NCBI RefSeq assembly: GCF_026626635.1
Contig: NZ_JAPNKA010000001.1
Location: 2,294,001-2,358,000 of the forward strand
Source of the DNA: Archangium lansingense
GTDB lineage: Bacteria; Myxococcota; Myxococcia; Myxococcales; Myxococcaceae
Length of the DNA stretch: 64,000 bases
Direction: 5' to 3'
Made by a program: the position numbers and the translations under genes. Below the pieces are notes generated by a model. It was not told the origin of the DNA and ran no database searches. It worked only from the letters and a program-made list of their open reading frames with translations. Shown piece after piece: positions 48,914 through 58,647 of this stretch; the stretch's first letter is position 1, and every line of letters begins with the position of its first letter.

Positions 48914-50029
48914 ATGCGTCCCGCGCTTCTCACCCGATGGAACACCCCAGAGGGCCGCCGCCGCCGTGAGCGCCTCGTGACGCTCGGGCTGCGAGGGTCC
49001 TGGCGCGAGGTGCTCGTCGGCTTCCCGGGGACGGCCGAGCTCGGGGACAACCTGGGGGACCTGCGGGGCATCGATCTGAGCGGGGAGGAGCTGCCCGAGG
49101 CGGACCTGCTGAGGGCACGGCTCGACGGCGCGCGGCTGGACGACTGCGGGCTCGCGGAGGCCCGGCTCGATCTGGCGACGCTCTCGGGGGCCTCGCTCAC
49201 CTGGGCGCGGATGGAGCGCGCGAGCCTGGTGGCGTGCGTGGCCCTGGACACGCGCTGGGATGACGCGCTCCTGGAGGGCGCGGTGCTCACGGCGTCCAAC
49301 CTGGCGCGAGGCTCCTTTCGACGAACCAAGCTCCGCGATGCCCGGCTCACCGCGGCCTCGTTGATGAAGGCGGACCTGCGGTGCGCGGACCTGCGCGGGG
49401 CGGACCTGGCGTGGTGCGACCTGGAGGAGGCCCACGTCGCCTGTGTCCGGCGGGACTGGCCACGCACCTATGAGCTCCAGGACAACGGCCTGGTGGAATA
49501 CGCCACCCAGGCGGGCTTCTCCTCCTTCCTCGACACCTTCCTGCTACCTCCGGGGGTGCTCTCGCTTCGCTTCCTCTCGAAGAAGGACACCCTTCTGCAC
49601 GTGGAGGCGGCGCTGGATGCGAGCCCCGACCCGGGCGCGGAGATCCTCGCGCTCCTGAAGGAAGAGCAATGGCAGTTCCACGTGGTGGCCGCCGCGGCCC
49701 TGGTGCTCGGCGGCTCGAGCGAATCCACCCGGGTGGCGCTGTGGGAGTTGCTCGACCGCTGGAGCGCGGCCCACGCGCAGCTCACGGTGGCCGCGCTCCT
49801 CACCGCCCCGGACTTCGAGGAGAAGGCGCGTGCCCGGCTCGAAGAGGCCAGCCCGGTTCGTGAGGAGGTTCGCGACAGTCTCACGTGGGCCTTGCACCGG
49901 AAGACGGGCCGCGGAGCACTGCCGGTGAAGACCCCGGTGGAAGGAGCGACCCGTGCCGAGGGCTGGTTGAAGGCCCTCCGCTATTACGTGGACCCTCGGG
50001 TCCAGGAGACCTGGGTCCACCTGGCATAG
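48914..50029 (+). CDS. Pentapeptide-repeat protein with C-terminal helical domain
   Basis: 371 residues. Residues about 50-178 form a right-handed beta-helix of pentapeptides, A(D/N)LxX type: IDLSGEELPEADLLRARLDGARLDDCGLAEARLDLATLSGASL and then ADLRCADLRGADLAWCDLEEAHV. The last 180 residues are helical and HEAT-like (FHVVAAAALVLGGSSESTRVALWELLDRW). Pentapeptide proteins range from gyrase inhibitors to scaffolds; no gyrase-binding signature can be read here. The next gene begins 26 bp downstream. Confidence 0.85.
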   Translation: MRPALLTRWNTPEGRRRRERLVTLGLRGSWREVLVGFPGTAELGDNLGDLRGIDLSGEELPEADLLRARLDGARLDDCGLAEARLDLATLSGASLTWARMERASLVACVALDTRWDDALLEGAVLTASNLARGSFRRTKLRDARLTAASLMKADLRCADLRGADLAWCDLEEAHVACVRRDWPRTYELQDNGLVEYATQAGFSSFLDTFLLPPGVLSLRFLSKKDTLLHVEAALDASPDPGAEILALLKEEQWQFHVVAAAALVLGGSSESTRVALWELLDRWSAAHAQLTVAALLTAPDFEEKARARLEEASPVREEVRDSLTWALHRKTGRGALPVKTPVEGATRAEGWLKALRYYVDPRVQETWVHLA

Positions 50030-50055
50030 GGTTTTGCGCTACCTTCCGCGGCGAG

Positions 50056-51123
50056 ATGGAGAAGGATTCCAGGCCCGAGGGACAGTCGCGCTCCCGCGTA
50101 TGGTCGGTGACGGTGGCGACGCTGCTGGGCGCCGCCCTGGGCGAGTGGACCCATGTGCCCGCCGGTGCGCTCCTCGGCGGCATGCTGGTGTCGCTGGTGG
50201 CCGCCCTCTCGCTGTCGGTTCACGTCCCCGTGCCAAGGCCGCTGCTGCTGGGCGCGCAGGCGGTGCTGGGCGCTGCCCTCTGCTCCTCCTTCAAGCCCGC
50301 TGCGTGGAGTGCACTCGCCGAGAACTGGCCCGTCGCGCTCGTCAACGTGGTGGGGGTGGTGGCCATTGGCCAGGGAGTGGCGCTCGTCTTCGCCCGGCTG
50401 GGAGGCGTGGATGTCCGCACCGCCACCATTGGCCTGATGCCGGGAGGCGCCTCGGCCATGGTGGCCTTGAGCGAGGAGCTCGGTGCCGACTCGCGCCTGG
50501 TGACGCTCTTCCAGTACCTGCGTCTGGGCGTGGTCATCCTCGTGGCGGCGGCGGTGGGCCGGTGGACGGGGAGTGTGCCGGACACGCAGGTGGCCACCGT
50601 CGCGGCGCTGCCTGGGGCTCCGTCTCCCGTGATGGCGTGGGGCGTGACGGCCCTCGTCGCCCTCATCGGCGGAGCCATGGGGACGTGGCTGAAGCTGCCC
50701 GCGGGTGGCTTCCTGGGGCCCATGCTCCTGGGCATTCCTCTCACGGCCCTGGATGTGCCGGTGGGTGCGTGGCCTCCGGGCGTGCTGCCCGTGGCGCTCT
50801 GGGCGCTCGGGACGCGCGTGGGCAGCCACTTCGATGAAGCGGCGGTGCACGAGCTGAAGCGCGTGGCGCTCGGCGCCCTCGTGGCCGCGGTGGCCATGGT
50901 GGCTGGGTGCCTGCTGCTCGCCTGGCTCTGGTCCTCCGTGAGCGGGGTGGATCTGCTCACCACCTACTTCGCCACCTCGCCCGGTGGGGCCGACTCGGTG
51001 CTCGCCATCGCCCTGGGGACCCACGCCACCCTCTCCCTGGTGGTCGCCGTGCAGGTGGGGCGGCTGCTGCTCGTCTTCCTCGTCGCCCCCGTCTTCATCC
51101 GCCGCCTGGCCGCGCGGCGGTAG
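50056..51123 (+). CDS. AbrB family membrane protein (putative transporter)
   Basis: 355 residues from ATG 50056; the open frame upstream overlaps the pentapeptide gene in another frame and is not used. Nine or ten helices in two homologous halves: GALLGGMLVSLVAAL in the first and GGFLGPMLLGIPLTALDV in the second, each followed by GxxxxxxF-type helices, and the repeated MPGGASAMVALSEELGAD and SPGGADSVLAIALGTH loops. This duplication is the AbrB/ammonia-monooxygenase-regulator membrane family, whose function is not well defined. The stop is 1 bp from the stop of the converging response regulator gene. Confidence 0.87.
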   Translation: MEKDSRPEGQSRSRVWSVTVATLLGAALGEWTHVPAGALLGGMLVSLVAALSLSVHVPVPRPLLLGAQAVLGAALCSSFKPAAWSALAENWPVALVNVVGVVAIGQGVALVFARLGGVDVRTATIGLMPGGASAMVALSEELGADSRLVTLFQYLRLGVVILVAAAVGRWTGSVPDTQVATVAALPGAPSPVMAWGVTALVALIGGAMGTWLKLPAGGFLGPMLLGIPLTALDVPVGAWPPGVLPVALWALGTRVGSHFDEAAVHELKRVALGALVAAVAMVAGCLLLAWLWSSVSGVDLLTTYFATSPGGADSVLAIALGTHATLSLVVAVQVGRLLLVFLVAPVFIRRLAARR

Positions 51124-51124
51124 C

Positions 51125-52543
51125 TCACACCAGCCCGTGCTCCTCGAGCTTGTTGTAGAGGGTGCGCCGGCTGATGCCGAGCAGGCGCGCGGCCAGCGTG
51201 CGGTTGTCTCCGGCGCGCTTCAGGGCGTCCACCAGCGCCTGCCGCTCCATCTCCTTGCGCTGCGACTCCAGGGTGCGCCCCTCGTTTCCGGTGCCGCCCA
51301 CGGCGGGGATTGCCGGGGAGCTGGGAGAGAGGCTTACCGGCGCGGGAGCCGGAGCCGCGGGGACGATGCCCGGCTGTCGTGCCACCTCGCGCCTCACCTC
51401 ATCACCGGTGAGGATGGGGCCGTCGGAGAGCACTACCAGGCGCTCGATGAAGTTCTGGAGCTGGCGCACGTTGCCGGGCCACGGCTGAGCCCGCAGGGCG
51501 TCGAGTCCGTCTGGCGTCAGGGTGAAGGGGGGCCTGCCGTTGGCCTTCGCGTGCACCTCGAGGAAGTGGCGCACGAGCGGCTCGATGTCCTCGGGCCGGG
51601 CGCGCAGCGGGGGCAGCCACACCGGCACCACGTTGAGCCGGTAGAAGAGGTCCTCGCGGAACTCGCTCTTGCGCACCATCTCCTCGAGGTTGCGGTGGGT
51701 GGCCGCCACGAAGCGCACGTCCACCTTCAGCGTCTGCGTGCCGCCGAGCCGCTCGAACTCGCGCTCCTGGAGGAGCCGCAGCAGCTTCACCTGCACCTGC
51801 GGGGTGATGTCGCCAATCTCGTCGAGGAAGAGGGTGCCCCCGTTGGCCAGCTCCACACGGCCGGGCTTGCGGGTGGCCGCGCCGGTGAAGGCGCCCTTCT
51901 CGTAGCCGAACAGCTCGCTCTCCAGCAGCGTGTCTGGCAGCGCTGCGCAGTGCAGCTTCACGAAGGGCCCGCCGCGCCGAGGGCTGGCGTCGTGCACCGC
52001 CTTGGCGGCCAGCTCCTTGCCCGTGCCGGACTCGCCGCGCAGCAGCACCGTGGCCGTGCCCGTGGCGGCTCGTGACAGCATCGCCTGCACCTCGGCCATG
52101 GCGGTGCTGGTGCCCACGAAGGAGCTGGCCTCCTTCGCCAACGGGCGGGCTCCCTCCTCTTGCTGCTGCGCGCGCAGCAGCGCCTTGCGGATGCTGAAGA
52201 GGATCTCCTCCCGGTCGAAGGGCTTGAGGGCGAAGTCCGCGGCGCCAGCCTTCATGGCCTCCACGGCCAGCGGCACGGTGCCGTGGGCAGTGAGGAGGAT
52301 GACGGGCACGTCCGGCCAGGAGCGCCCCACTTCAGCCAGCAGCTCCATTCCGCCCATGCCGGGCATGCGCACGTCGCTCACCACCACGTCGATGGGCTTG
52401 CGGCCCAGCAGGCCAAGTGCCTCCTGACCATTGGACGCCGTGTGCACGGTGAGCCCTACCTGGCCCAACAGTGCACCGAGCACCTTGGCCACGGCGGGGT
52501 CGTCGTCTACCAGCAACACGCTTCCCTTCAGCAGCTCGGCCAC
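51125..52543 (-). CDS. NtrC-family sigma-54-dependent response regulator
   Basis: 472 residues in three domains. The receiver has VDDDP, phosphoacceptor D57 in VVVSDVRMPG and conserved T/K positions. The AAA+ domain has Walker A GESGTGKE, the sigma-54 contact loop GAFTGA and Walker B GGTLFLDEIGD. A Fis-type helix-turn-helix closes the chain (AARLLGISRRTLYNKLEEHGLV). It activates sigma-54 promoters when phosphorylated. No histidine kinase is encoded next to it, so it is an orphan here, as is common in myxobacteria. Confidence 0.95.
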   Translation of the reverse strand: MAELLKGSVLLVDDDPAVAKVLGALLGQVGLTVHTASNGQEALGLLGRKPIDVVVSDVRMPGMGGMELLAEVGRSWPDVPVILLTAHGTVPLAVEAMKAGAADFALKPFDREEILFSIRKALLRAQQQEEGARPLAKEASSFVGTSTAMAEVQAMLSRAATGTATVLLRGESGTGKELAAKAVHDASPRRGGPFVKLHCAALPDTLLESELFGYEKGAFTGAATRKPGRVELANGGTLFLDEIGDITPQVQVKLLRLLQEREFERLGGTQTLKVDVRFVAATHRNLEEMVRKSEFREDLFYRLNVVPVWLPPLRARPEDIEPLVRHFLEVHAKANGRPPFTLTPDGLDALRAQPWPGNVRQLQNFIERLVVLSDGPILTGDEVRREVARQPGIVPAAPAPAPVSLSPSSPAIPAVGGTGNEGRTLESQRKEMERQALVDALKRAGDNRTLAARLLGISRRTLYNKLEEHGLV

Positions 52544-52756
52544 GGTGCTTCGTCTCCTGGTACGGGGCCAGGTGATGCTACCCCGCCCGTCCTGGCGCGT
52601 CAGCGCCGACGCTGCTGGCCCGCACCCTGCGTGAGATTGCCCGTCCTTCCGGGCCCCGGAGCCCCGCTCGGATGGCGAGCCGGAGGGGGGCGCGCGCAGG
52701 GGAGGGGCGGGCTCGGGGGTTACCTCTTATGGAGCCTCCCAGGAGGCGCATCCCCC

Positions 52757-53060
52757 ATGAACAGGCTCTACCGGACCCTCATGGTGCTCGTGCGGCCAGA
52801 AGGAGGGCCCGACCTGCGCTGAGGTCTCCTCCGGCGGTACGGGCCACTTCGAGGCTGTCGAGGTGGTGTACGACCCGGCAAAGGTCACCTACGAGCGGTT
52901 GCTGGCGGTCTTCTGGCATAACGTGGATCCACTCACGGGGGACGGGCAGTTCTGCGACAAGGGCAGCCAGTACCGCTCGGCCATCTTCGTGCATGACGAG
53001 GCACAGCGGCGGCTCGCCGAGGAGTCCAAGCGGGCGCTGGATGCTTCGGGACGGTTCTCC
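52757..53060 (+). pseudogene. Remnant of a peptide methionine sulfoxide reductase (msrA) gene
   Basis: The recognisable part reads CAEVSSGGTGHFEAVEVVYDPAKVTYERLLAVFWHNVDPL and then GSQYRSAIFVHDEAQRRLAEESKRAL, which is MsrA from the substrate loop onward. The N-terminal catalytic GCFWG is missing, the ATG at 52757 is in another frame and ends after 21 codons, and the reading frame departs from MsrA after about codon 60. It is a truncated, frameshifted gene. Confidence 0.8.
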
Positions 53061-53713
53061 CAATCTTGTGGTCGGGATGCACGCCTGCGGGAGGTCTGGG
53101 GCGACGAGGCAGGGACGTAGGGGCGCGCCTGCGGCTTGAGGGGCTACAGCAGTAGATGGAGCAGGGGGCTCACAAGGGGTTGCTCGGTCCCCTGCACGGC
53201 CGCGGCGCATGAAGGTGGGGGGAGTCCGAGAAGCGGACGCGGGCTCGGCAATGCCTCGCTCGGTAGGTAAGCCTCGCCTGATTCATAAACAATTGGCTAT
53301 TCACGTACATCGCCTATCACATCCGGCACCTGGCTCCTCTTCCTGAAAAGAAGGCGACCGCGCACCGCAGTTCGCCATTGCCCAGGAGAGCGGCACTCTC
53401 TCGATCGACTCTGACAGCAGCGCCGCGGTGTACACGCCTCCTGTCGACCCGAGTGCCCTCGACTTCACGGCCGACAACAACACTCTCACCGATTGCACGG
53501 TTGCAGCTGACGGAAGCCTTCGATGGGAGGAGTGCATTCGCCTGCTGGAAGGCAGATGGCCCAACGAATGGCGCCACGGCCTGCTCTCTTCCGAACTGTT
53601 CCCACATTTGAGACGACCGTAGCGCGTCTGACTGGACCGGATCTTTTACTTTTACAAACACACGTCCAAACCATCTTTACAAGCTCAGTGTCCAAGGTTG
53701 CCATTCACGCACG
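53061..53713. other. Degenerate stretch with broken coding traces
   Basis: No intact gene. Protein-like fragments appear in different frames, such as SIDSDSSAAVYTPPVDPSAL (53401-53460) and FTFTNTRPNHLYKLSVQGC (about 53645-53705). The stretch at 53640-53700 is clearly AT-richer than the surroundings. It looks like the decayed remains of one or more genes, possibly the 5' portion of the lectin gene that follows. Confidence 0.55.
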
Positions 53714-54367
53714 TTGGCACCGTCAACTTGCTCTCCCTGGGAAGAGGCCTTCATTATTACGGAGGGCCCGTCAACGCCTGCCGCGCCGCAGCCATCGAGT
53801 AACCCGCCAACGAAATCACTGGGAAGGGAAAGGCCATCGGCGCCTGGTCCGGCGCGGCCGATCTGCGAAGCCGCTCAAGACGCGCGGGCGCGAAACTCAC
53901 CCGCCGCGTCCAACCTCGAAGCCCAATGTCGCGCCACCGGCGGGCAAGAGACGTACTACCGGCTTCAGCTGAAGCAAGGCGGAAAGTACCTTGACGCGGT
54001 GAACTGTTCAGACCAGGTGGCGGTGAATGCCGGCTCGACATACGCGGCTGGTGCCTGCCAGCTGTGGCGTTTTGTGCCCGCGGGCGATGGTTGGAACCGG
54101 CTTCAGCTGAAGCAAGGCGGAAAGTACCTTGACGCGGTGAACTGTTCAGACCAGGTGGCGCTGAATGCCGGCTCGACGTATGCGGCTGGTGCCTGCCAGC
54201 TGTGGCGTTTTGTGCCCGCGGGCGATGGTTGGAACCGGCTCCAGCTGAAACAAGGCGGAAAGTACCTTGACGCCTCGTACTGTTCAGACCAGGTGGCGCT
54301 GAATGCCGGCTCGACATACGCGGCAGGTGCCTGCCAATTGTGGCGGTTGACCAGCGAAATTCGCTGA
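53714..54367 (+). CDS. Ricin-type beta-trefoil lectin-like protein, possibly 5'-truncated
   Basis: 217 residues if the ATG at 53714 is used, but nothing resembling a signal peptide follows it and the first 80 residues are low-complexity, so the true start may have been lost with the decayed region upstream. The C-terminal part is three repeats of 46 residues (RLQLKQGGKYLDA, NCSDQVALNAGS, ACQLWRF) with the QxW motif of ricin-type lectin domains. Such domains bind galactose-type sugars. The repeats are nearly identical in DNA, so the duplication is recent. Confidence 0.6.
   Translation: MAPSTCSPWEEAFIITEGPSTPAAPQPSSNPPTKSLGRERPSAPGPARPICEAAQDARARNSPAASNLEAQCRATGGQETYYRLQLKQGGKYLDAVNCSDQVAVNAGSTYAAGACQLWRFVPAGDGWNRLQLKQGGKYLDAVNCSDQVALNAGSTYAAGACQLWRFVPAGDGWNRLQLKQGGKYLDASYCSDQVALNAGSTYAAGACQLWRLTSEIR
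53960..54360 (+). repeat. Three 138-bp tandem repeats in the lectin gene
   Basis: Units 53960-54097, 54098-54235 and 54236 to about 54360 (last one partial). Units 1 and 2 differ at very few positions, unit 3 slightly more. In-frame, 46 codons each. Confidence 0.9.
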
Positions 54368-54522
54368 CTCTGGATTTCCCACGAAACGGGACAAGGGCAA
54401 CGCACCATGTTCGCGGCGATTGGAGGTGGTGCGGACGCCGACATCGAATCGGGCGGGTGGATGGGTGAGGGCACCAGGGGAACGTGGACCGCAACGAAGG
54501 GCGCAGAGTGAGCCTGCCCCGC

Positions 54523-57500
54523 TCATTCTCGCGCAGCCCCGGCCCCTGGTCTGTCCCCCCGCTCGGCGGAGAGTTCTTCCAGCAATGTCCGCGCCTCCGT
54601 GAGGTCGACCGAGTCCTCGTCCGCTTCGAACCGGGTGAGGACCCGCGTCAGGAGCCTCGGGGCCACCTCGGGCTGTCCCGTGTCCCGCAGCAGCCGGCCC
54701 AGGCTCACCGTCGCGCGCAGCTCGAAGAGGAGCGCCTCCTGCTCACGGGCGACGGTGATGGCGCGCGAGAAGTCGTCCCGCGCCTCGCGCTCCTGCCCCC
54801 CCGCGTGCAGCAGCTCTCCGCGCAGGCGGTACAGCTCGGCCTCCATATTGTGCTCTCCTGTCTCTCGCGCCTCGCTCAGTGCCTCGTCTACCGCGACCAG
54901 GCCCTCGCGGAGCTGACCCAGCCGCAAGTGGGCTCCCGCGAGTACGCAGAGGAAGTTGGGCAGCCTGGAGCGGATTCCCGAGCGCCGCCAGCGAGCGAGC
55001 TCCTGGTGGATGAGCGCCAGTCCCTCGCGCGGCTGCCCCAGCTCGGCCAGGACCCAGCCCTGGAGGACTCTCGCCCACGTCAGCCACCCCTCGTGGCTGC
55101 GTCCGCTGCAGATGGCGATGGTCTCATCCGAGAACCGAGAGGCCTGCTGGACCTCCCGACGGAGCTGGCAGGCCAGGGCCGTGTTCGTCAGGACGAGGGC
55201 CGTGGTGGGTGGATGGTCGATTCGCCGGAGCTGCTCCAGCGCCTCCCGGCTGTATCGCCGGGCCTGCTCCAGCCGCCCCGAGATGGAAAGGATGGACGCG
55301 GCGACGGCCAGGAGCCCCGCTGGATGAACCGCCAACGGCGCATCCCAATCCCGCGCGAGGTCGGAGCGCACGCAGGCCAGCGCGAGCTCGCTGGACTCCA
55401 GCGCGAGCCGGAATCGTCCCTGGTCGGTGAAGGTGGCCGCTCTCATCTGGTAGCCCATGGCGAGCAACTCCTGGTTCTTCTGGCGCTCTCCCAGACGCAC
55501 CACCCGCTCGGCCAACTCTCGGCAGAGGTGATGCTCCGCCCGCATGGAGTAGTAGGTGGAGAGGCTCCAGATGCACAACTCCACCTGGGGGGGGAACTCG
55601 TCCATCCGCCGCAGCAGCTCCAACGCCCGGGCATAGGTCCGCGCCGCCTCCGGTGAGTTGTAGCCCCGCACATGCACCAGGGCGAGGCCCCGGGCCGCAA
55701 ACACCGTCAACTCCTCGCCCGCGTCCCGTTCGGCCTCTGGCAGCTTGCCCACCAGTTCCTGGGCCCGGGTGAGGTGTGCCAGCGCTTCCGGGTTGGCCAG
55801 GCGCTGGATGTCGCGTACACCGGCCTGGCACCAGTAAGGGATTGCCAGTGCGAGCTCTCCTGCCTCCGTATGGTGGTGCGCGAGCACCTCGGGCCTCGCC
55901 TTCACCACGGCGGGAAAGCGCTCCTCCAGCACCCGAGCGATGTGCTGGTGCCGCCGCCGCCGCTCGTCACGCGGCAGGGATTGGTACGCCGCCTCCTGGA
56001 AGAGCGCGTGCCGGAACTGGTAGTCGGGCTCGTCCGACCCCTCCTGCTCCTCCAGCAGCAGCCCCGCATCCACCAGCCCCCCGAGCTCGCGTCGCAGGTC
56101 GGTCTCCTCGCGTCCCGTGACGGTCGCGAGCAGGGCCAATGAGAACTCCCGCCCCACCACCGCACCGGCCTGGGCCAGCGTCTTCCGCCCCGAGGGAAGC
56201 ATGTCCAACCTCGCCAGCAACAGCTCGTGCAGGGTGACCGGGATGGAGTCCACCGTACCTCCCTCCAACACCAGACGCGTCATCTCCTCGATGAAGAGCG
56301 GAATGCCATCCGTCTTCTCCGCCAACGCGCGCACCGTCTGCTCCGGAAGGGGCGTACCGTGGGCCGCCTCCTTCACCAGGGCCGTCGCGAGCCCGTCCGG
56401 TAGGCGCTCCAGAGTGAGCTGGTGGAGCCAGGGGCGGGAGGGCCAGGCTGGCTGGAACTCGGGACGGGCGCTGAGGACGACGAGGATGCGCGCGCCCTCG
56501 ACGCGCTCCAGCACGTGGCCGAGCAGCTCGAGCCAGGAGGAGTCCGCCCAGTGCAGGTCCTCGACGGCGAGGAGCACCGGGCGCTGCCTCGCCACACACA
56601 GGAGCAGGTCTCTCAGGGCCTCGTATGTCTTCTCCATCCGGCGCGCGGGCGTGAGCCGGTACACCGGAGCGCCTTCTGGAACAGGGAGCGCGAGGAGCAA
56701 CCCCAGGAGCTGGATGTTCTCCCTGGGCTGGTCCATTGCTCCCAGTCGCGCCTCCAACTCCTCCAGGTGCTGCTGGGGCGAGCCCCCTGGAGAGAACTGG
56801 AAGGGGCGCCGGAGTCCCTCGGCAATGGGAGGGAGCGCGCTGGCGCCAGGACTGGACCAGCACTGGAATCGCAAGCGGAGGGCTGTCTCCGGGGGGACCC
56901 GCTCGCGCAGCTCCTGGAGGAGGCGGGACTTGCCGAGACCGGCCTCGCCGCGCAGCAGGACGAAGGCACCTCGTCCCTCCCTCGCCGCGTCCCAGAGCTC
57001 CATGAGCCGCCGCAACTCGGGCTCCCGCCCCACCAGCGGCGTGAGTCCGCCGGCCACCAGCGTCCGGTCGAACCGGACCCGCACCTCCCGCTCGCGCAGC
57101 ACGCGGTGGACGTCCAGGGGGGTCGGCCCCATCAGGCCCGTGAAGGTTCGAGCGCCGAGGGACTCCGTCTCGAAGGCCCCGCGCGCCTGCCTCCACGTCG
57201 CCTCTCCGACGAGCACCTCCCCGGGCCCGGCCTGACTCGCGAGCCATGACACCACCCGCGGCGCCTCCCCCTGCATGGCGCGTGTGTCCAGGACCATCCG
57301 GTCCGTGTGCAGGCCCACCTTCGTGCCCAGTCCAGCGAGGGAGAGGTGCGGCAGCTTCCGCTGGAGCAACTCCGGCACGGCGTGGGCCAGGTGCAGCGCC
57401 GCGCGCACCGCACGCTCCGCATCGTCCTCCCGCACCTGGGGGCAGCCGAAGCAGGCGAACACCTCGCCGCCCATGGCCAGGTTGACGCTGCCGCCGTGCC

Positions 57501-58647
57501 ATCGGATGACCTCGTCACACTCCTGGTGGAAGCCCACCTCCAGGTCTCCCAGGTCCTCGGCATCCAGCCGCCCCGCGAGCCCGGAGAGGCCCGTGAGCTG
57601 GCAGGAGAGCAGCACCAACCGCCGGCGCTGCCGCGTCACCGGACCCGACTCGTCGAAGCCAGGTCGGGCGAGGCGTGCCCGCAGCTCGTGCAGCTCCTGC
57701 CGCAGCTCGCGGGCCGTGGGGAAGCGCCGGGCCGGGTCCTTGGCCAGTGCGGTGGCCAGGAGGGACTCCACCTCCGATGGTACTTCCGGGTTGCGCGCGC
57801 GAACCGGAGGCATCGCCTCCTCGGACGTCACCCGCTCGCGCAGCTCCAGGAGTGTGGCGAGCGGGAAGGGCAGCTCCCCGGTGAGCATCTCGTAGAGCAC
57901 CACACCGGCCGCCCACACATCCGTCCGCGCGTCCTGGAGTCCGGCCCGCCATTGCTCCGGCGCCATGTACCCCGGCGTCCCCGCCCCGGGCAGGAGGGGG
58001 ACACGCCGGTCGCTGGACGCCAGGAGGTGCGACAGGCCGAAGTCCAACAGCTTCACCGTCCCCGTCGGGGTGAGGAAGACATTGGCCGGCTTGAGGTCTC
58101 GGTGGACGAGGCCGCGCTCGTGGGCGTGCGCCAGCCCCGTGGCGAGGCCCTCCAGCACCTCCAGCGCGTGCCTCACCTCCAGCCGTCCCCGTTTCAGCAG
58201 CGCCGAGAGCGGCTCCCCCTCCAGGCACTCCATCACCAGGAAGGGCAGGCCCGGCTCGTCGGGGCTGCTCCGCCACTCGGACACGTCGAAGATGCGGACG
58301 ATGTTCTCATGGTCCAGCCGGGCGACGGCCCGGGCCTCCCGCAGCGCTTCCGCCTCGAAGCCCGAGCGTGGCAGGAGGAACTTGAGGGCCACTTCTCGTT
58401 GGAGGGTCTCGTCCCCGGCGCGAAAGACCTGGCCCATTCCCCCACCGCCCATCCACGCGAGGATGTGATACCTGCGACCATCCGGTCCCCCAAGCCGTGC
58501 TCCAGGGAGCGGGAGGCCATGCAACGGCTCGGACTGACGCAACTCCAGCAGGAGGGAGTCCTCGAAGTCCGAGGCCCTCGAGAAGGCCTCACCCCCACTC
58601 GCGGGCTGTCCGTCGTGTTCGCCCTCCTGCGTGGCATCCCTGCTCAT
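54523..58647 (-). CDS. Ser/Thr kinase with degenerate cyclase, AAA ATPase and TPR domains
   Basis: 1374 residues. The N-terminal Hanks kinase is complete: GGGGMGQVF, VALKFL, HRDLKPAN, DFG and APEQW. A class III nucleotide-cyclase-like domain follows at about residues 340-500 but has lost the metal-binding aspartates: SCQLTGLS stands where D-(I/L)-x-G-F/S-T is expected and MGGEVFACFG where GD(G/E) is expected. Then comes an AAA-type ATPase (Walker A RGEAGLGKSRLL, Walker B LLAVEDLHWAD), and about 550 residues of TPR-like helices. This is the myxobacterial PknK/guanylate-cyclase-like kinase layout. No gene within 300 bp upstream. Cytoplasmic; inputs unknown. Confidence 0.9.
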   Translation of the reverse strand: MSRDATQEGEHDGQPASGGEAFSRASDFEDSLLLELRQSEPLHGLPLPGARLGGPDGRRYHILAWMGGGGMGQVFRAGDETLQREVALKFLLPRSGFEAEALREARAVARLDHENIVRIFDVSEWRSSPDEPGLPFLVMECLEGEPLSALLKRGRLEVRHALEVLEGLATGLAHAHERGLVHRDLKPANVFLTPTGTVKLLDFGLSHLLASSDRRVPLLPGAGTPGYMAPEQWRAGLQDARTDVWAAGVVLYEMLTGELPFPLATLLELRERVTSEEAMPPVRARNPEVPSEVESLLATALAKDPARRFPTARELRQELHELRARLARPGFDESGPVTRQRRRLVLLSCQLTGLSGLAGRLDAEDLGDLEVGFHQECDEVIRWHGGSVNLAMGGEVFACFGCPQVREDDAERAVRAALHLAHAVPELLQRKLPHLSLAGLGTKVGLHTDRMVLDTRAMQGEAPRVVSWLASQAGPGEVLVGEATWRQARGAFETESLGARTFTGLMGPTPLDVHRVLREREVRVRFDRTLVAGGLTPLVGREPELRRLMELWDAAREGRGAFVLLRGEAGLGKSRLLQELRERVPPETALRLRFQCWSSPGASALPPIAEGLRRPFQFSPGGSPQQHLEELEARLGAMDQPRENIQLLGLLLALPVPEGAPVYRLTPARRMEKTYEALRDLLLCVARQRPVLLAVEDLHWADSSWLELLGHVLERVEGARILVVLSARPEFQPAWPSRPWLHQLTLERLPDGLATALVKEAAHGTPLPEQTVRALAEKTDGIPLFIEEMTRLVLEGGTVDSIPVTLHELLLARLDMLPSGRKTLAQAGAVVGREFSLALLATVTGREETDLRRELGGLVDAGLLLEEQEGSDEPDYQFRHALFQEAAYQSLPRDERRRRHQHIARVLEERFPAVVKARPEVLAHHHTEAGELALAIPYWCQAGVRDIQRLANPEALAHLTRAQELVGKLPEAERDAGEELTVFAARGLALVHVRGYNSPEAARTYARALELLRRMDEFPPQVELCIWSLSTYYSMRAEHHLCRELAERVVRLGERQKNQELLAMGYQMRAATFTDQGRFRLALESSELALACVRSDLARDWDAPLAVHPAGLLAVAASILSISGRLEQARRYSREALEQLRRIDHPPTTALVLTNTALACQLRREVQQASRFSDETIAICSGRSHEGWLTWARVLQGWVLAELGQPREGLALIHQELARWRRSGIRSRLPNFLCVLAGAHLRLGQLREGLVAVDEALSEARETGEHNMEAELYRLRGELLHAGGQEREARDDFSRAITVAREQEALLFELRATVSLGRLLRDTGQPEVAPRLLTRVLTRFEADEDSVDLTEARTLLEELSAERGDRPGAGAARE

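Noticed and set aside
49885..50055. Upstream start for the AbrB-type gene
   Set aside because: It would overlap the pentapeptide-repeat gene in another frame and adds a Pro/Gly-rich leader before the first helix.
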